Origin: Pelobacter sp. UBA6093
GTDB taxonomy: Bacteria > Desulfobacterota > Desulfuromonadia > Desulfuromonadales > Syntrophotaleaceae
Reading direction: 5' to 3'
Length of the DNA stretch: 33,817 nucleotides
Assembly: GCA_002435955.1 (NCBI GenBank)
Contig: DIWZ01000041.1
Span: 1 to 33,817 of the forward strand
Part shown: positions 32,396 to 33,817 of the stretch, piece after piece
How the letters are laid out: each line of letters starts with the position of its first letter
Numbering within the stretch: the first letter of the stretch is position 1
Notes under the pieces: generated by a model
Databases searched by the model: none
What the model was told of the DNA's origin: nothing
Seen by the model: the letters and a program-made list of their open reading frames with translations, nothing else
Position numbers and translations under genes: made by a program

Positions 32396-33442
32396 TCAAA
32401 TCATCTGGCGATGGTTGATCAACGCCTGACAGCTGCGATGGGCTGCGAGATAGCGCCCATCCTCACCGTAATTGGTCGGATAGACCAGGGGCACCGGCTG
32501 ATGATTCATTTCACCATCGACGTTGACGAAGGTGAACAGGCACGAATTGGACAGGGCTTTGGTGGTCCGGTCGCGGCTGATGCGTTCGATATTGGCTTCC
32601 ACGCAAATGAAACTGCCACTGGTATAGACCACCCTTGTGGTGTAATGAAGTTTGTCGCCCATGCGTACCGGATGGAAAAAGTTGATACGGTTGACCGCCG
32701 CAGGGATGGGGCGGTTAGGCGCCACCTGCTCGGAACAGATGGACGACAGTTCGTAGGCGCGGCGGATCAGATAGCCGCCGAAAATCTTCTTGGGCACGTT
32801 TTCCTGCTCCGGGTACATCCGTTCCCAGGCCCCGGCCGTGAGTTGTCCGGCCAACAAGCCGTAAAAACCGGGCTCGTCCTGAGCCGCGTGCAGGCCGGTC
32901 AGCATTTCGAACTCTTCCCGACTGGGGGGCTCACGCAGCAACGCTTGCTGCTGCTTGTATTCTTCGCGCCGCTGCAGAGCTTTGGCGGCACGCTGCTGCT
33001 CGATTTCCTCGGAATAATCCAGCCCGGGCAGCACCACGCTGGTGGCCCCCTCCCCGACCCCCGAGCGGGCGACCATGGTGAAATAGCAGGAAGCGATATG
33101 TCTTACCGGATCGCCGGGCTGCTCGACACGAATGCCGATTTCAAGTGAGGAACGGCCTACGTGGTTGATCCGGGCTTTGAAATGCACATCCTTCGACATA
33201 TCCGTAACATGCCGGACAACGATATTGTCAATCGCCGCCGTGACCACCCGGGCCTCGGGATAGAAGCAGTTGACATATTTCAGGGCGGCCTCTTCCGCCA
33301 CCTTGTCGAGAACCTCCAGCAGCAAACCGAAGCGCATATTGGCCTGGATCGGTTCATCGAGAACCATGAAGCGCCTTTTCAAGGCTTCATCGTTGGAAAG
33401 GGAAAGAATCTTGGTAAATGACGTTTCCATCGGCTTCATCAT
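32396..33442 (-). CDS. Double-hotdog acyl-CoA thioesterase
   Basis: A 348-residue protein with two hotdog domains, about 22-140 (GLLLEVLDKVAEEAALKYVN, then TAAIDNIVVRHVTDMSKDVH) and about 205-325 (PKKIFGGYLIRRAYELSSIC, then INFFHPVRMGDKLHYTTRVV). They are joined by a charged helical linker containing EQQRAAKALQRREEYKQQQA. The layout resembles eukaryotic ACOT9-type and bacterial YkhA-like acyl-CoA thioesterases, which release free fatty acid from acyl-CoA. The substrate chain length is unknown. ATG 33442 has GGAGG eight bases before it. It may be co-transcribed with the radical SAM gene 203 bases downstream, though a hairpin lies between. No fatty-acid metabolism genes are near. Confidence 0.85.
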   Translation of the reverse strand: MMKPMETSFTKILSLSNDEALKRRFMVLDEPIQANMRFGLLLEVLDKVAEEAALKYVNCFYPEARVVTAAIDNIVVRHVTDMSKDVHFKARINHVGRSSLEIGIRVEQPGDPVRHIASCYFTMVARSGVGEGATSVVLPGLDYSEEIEQQRAAKALQRREEYKQQQALLREPPSREEFEMLTGLHAAQDEPGFYGLLAGQLTAGAWERMYPEQENVPKKIFGGYLIRRAYELSSICSEQVAPNRPIPAAVNRINFFHPVRMGDKLHYTTRVVYTSGSFICVEANIERISRDRTTKALSNSCLFTFVNVDGEMNHQPVPLVYPTNYGEDGRYLAAHRSCQALINHRQMI

Positions 33443-33573
33443 GGTAACTGCCTCCTGATTTCACATGCTCTCGGATAAAAGTGCATACAGCGTATCCTAT
33501 ACAAAACCGCTAAACGGGTCAGTTGTTCCCTTCCCGGCCCACCAGCTTTTTTGTTTTATTCGAACCCCTATCC

Positions 33574-33777
33574 TTAATCCCTGTCCTTGCGAAAGAAGCG
33601 CGGCAGATCAATGCCGAAATATTTCAGGCACATGACCAGCACCCCGGCTGCAGCCGCTTCATCCAGGTTGCCGATAAACGGCAGGTTATCCGGCAGGATC
33701 TCAAAAAAACCGGCCCCCGGATTCAACAGATAGATCACCGCGGCAACCCCCAGCAAAAACACCAGGACATTTTTCAT
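33574..33777 (-). CDS. DUF1232 (YkvA-like) small membrane protein
   Basis: A 67-residue protein. An N-terminal membrane segment (about 3-20, VLVFLLGVAAVIYLLNPG) is followed by DNLPFIGNLDEAAAAGVLVM, the typical DUF1232 signature of Pro-hydrophobic-Asp-Asp/Glu. It ends in a basic tail (RFFRKDRD). No biochemical role is known for the family. AGGAGGA lies three bases before ATG 33777 and is itself directly preceded by a repeat family A copy, so that element sits at the gene's 5' untranslated region. The thioesterase gene follows 131 bases downstream on the same strand. Confidence 0.8.
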   Translation of the reverse strand: MKNVLVFLLGVAAVIYLLNPGAGFFEILPDNLPFIGNLDEAAAAGVLVMCLKYFGIDLPRFFRKDRD

Positions 33778-33788
33778 GACTCCTCCTA

Positions 33789-33817
33789 GGAGGCTGTCGG
33801 ACTATTCGGGCCGAAGC
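33789..33817. repeat. Dispersed repeat family A, copy cut by the window end
   Basis: The last 29 bases, ggaggctgtcggactattc then gggccgaagc, match 72-101 with three or four changes and should continue beyond the window. The copy begins within a few bases of the ribosome site of the DUF1232 gene. Confidence 0.8.

Overview
The window looks like chromosomal DNA of a Gram-negative deltaproteobacterium of the Desulfuromonadales type (Geobacter / Pelobacter / Syntrophotalea-like). This is inferred from the gene families: large Cache-HAMP-PAS-GGDEF/EAL proteins, a SPASM radical-SAM protein of the Geobacter 'metalloenzyme maturase' type, SPOR lipoproteins, MlaA, and an MCP with a long C-terminal linker. 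No rRNA, tRNA, CRISPR array, transposase or phage gene was seen, so a species name cannot be given.

Layout. 1-240: a dispersed repeat (family A) that begins before the window. 300-3009, minus strand: TetR regulator, then a probable operon of glutathione S-transferase, flavin-binding split-barrel protein and a small unknown protein, with a promoter plus overlapping palindromic operator in front of the GST. 3010-3673: a decayed reading frame, a hairpin repeat (family C) and a strong terminator. 3674-7542: radical SAM/SPASM protein (-), M48 membrane protease (+), RlpA-type lipoprotein (-). 7807-18415: three large cyclic-di-GMP enzymes on the minus strand. 18541-19247: an intergenic region with a palindromic element (family B). 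19248-21219: small envelope/stress proteins (DUF948, YtxH, SHOCT-like lipoprotein, three-BON protein). 21570-24786: mlaA overlapping an RND-superfamily exporter. 25173-27083: chemoreceptor. 27356-30685, plus strand: SPOR-NlpC/P60 lipoprotein, 15-codon leader ORF plus PilZ protein, single-module penicillin-binding transpeptidase. 30771-33777, minus strand: a second radical SAM protein, a double-hotdog thioesterase and a DUF1232 protein, followed by another copy of repeat A cut by the window end.

Two themes stand out. The first is c-di-GMP signalling: a diguanylate cyclase and a phosphodiesterase with a degenerate GGDEF site (GGNAF) lie in one probable operon and carry homologous Cache sensors, so they look like an opposed pair reading related signals. 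A third, bifunctional-looking GGDEF-EAL protein lies just upstream and a PilZ effector is 10 kb away. The second is envelope maintenance: RlpA, NlpC/P60, PBP, MlaA-RND, BON and YtxH proteins.

The least explained structure is the set of three dispersed palindromic repeat families. Copies sit inside a terminator loop, against a Shine-Dalgarno sequence, and across or directly after stop codons, so they probably shape transcript ends and starts. All functional statements come from reading the sequence; no database search was run.
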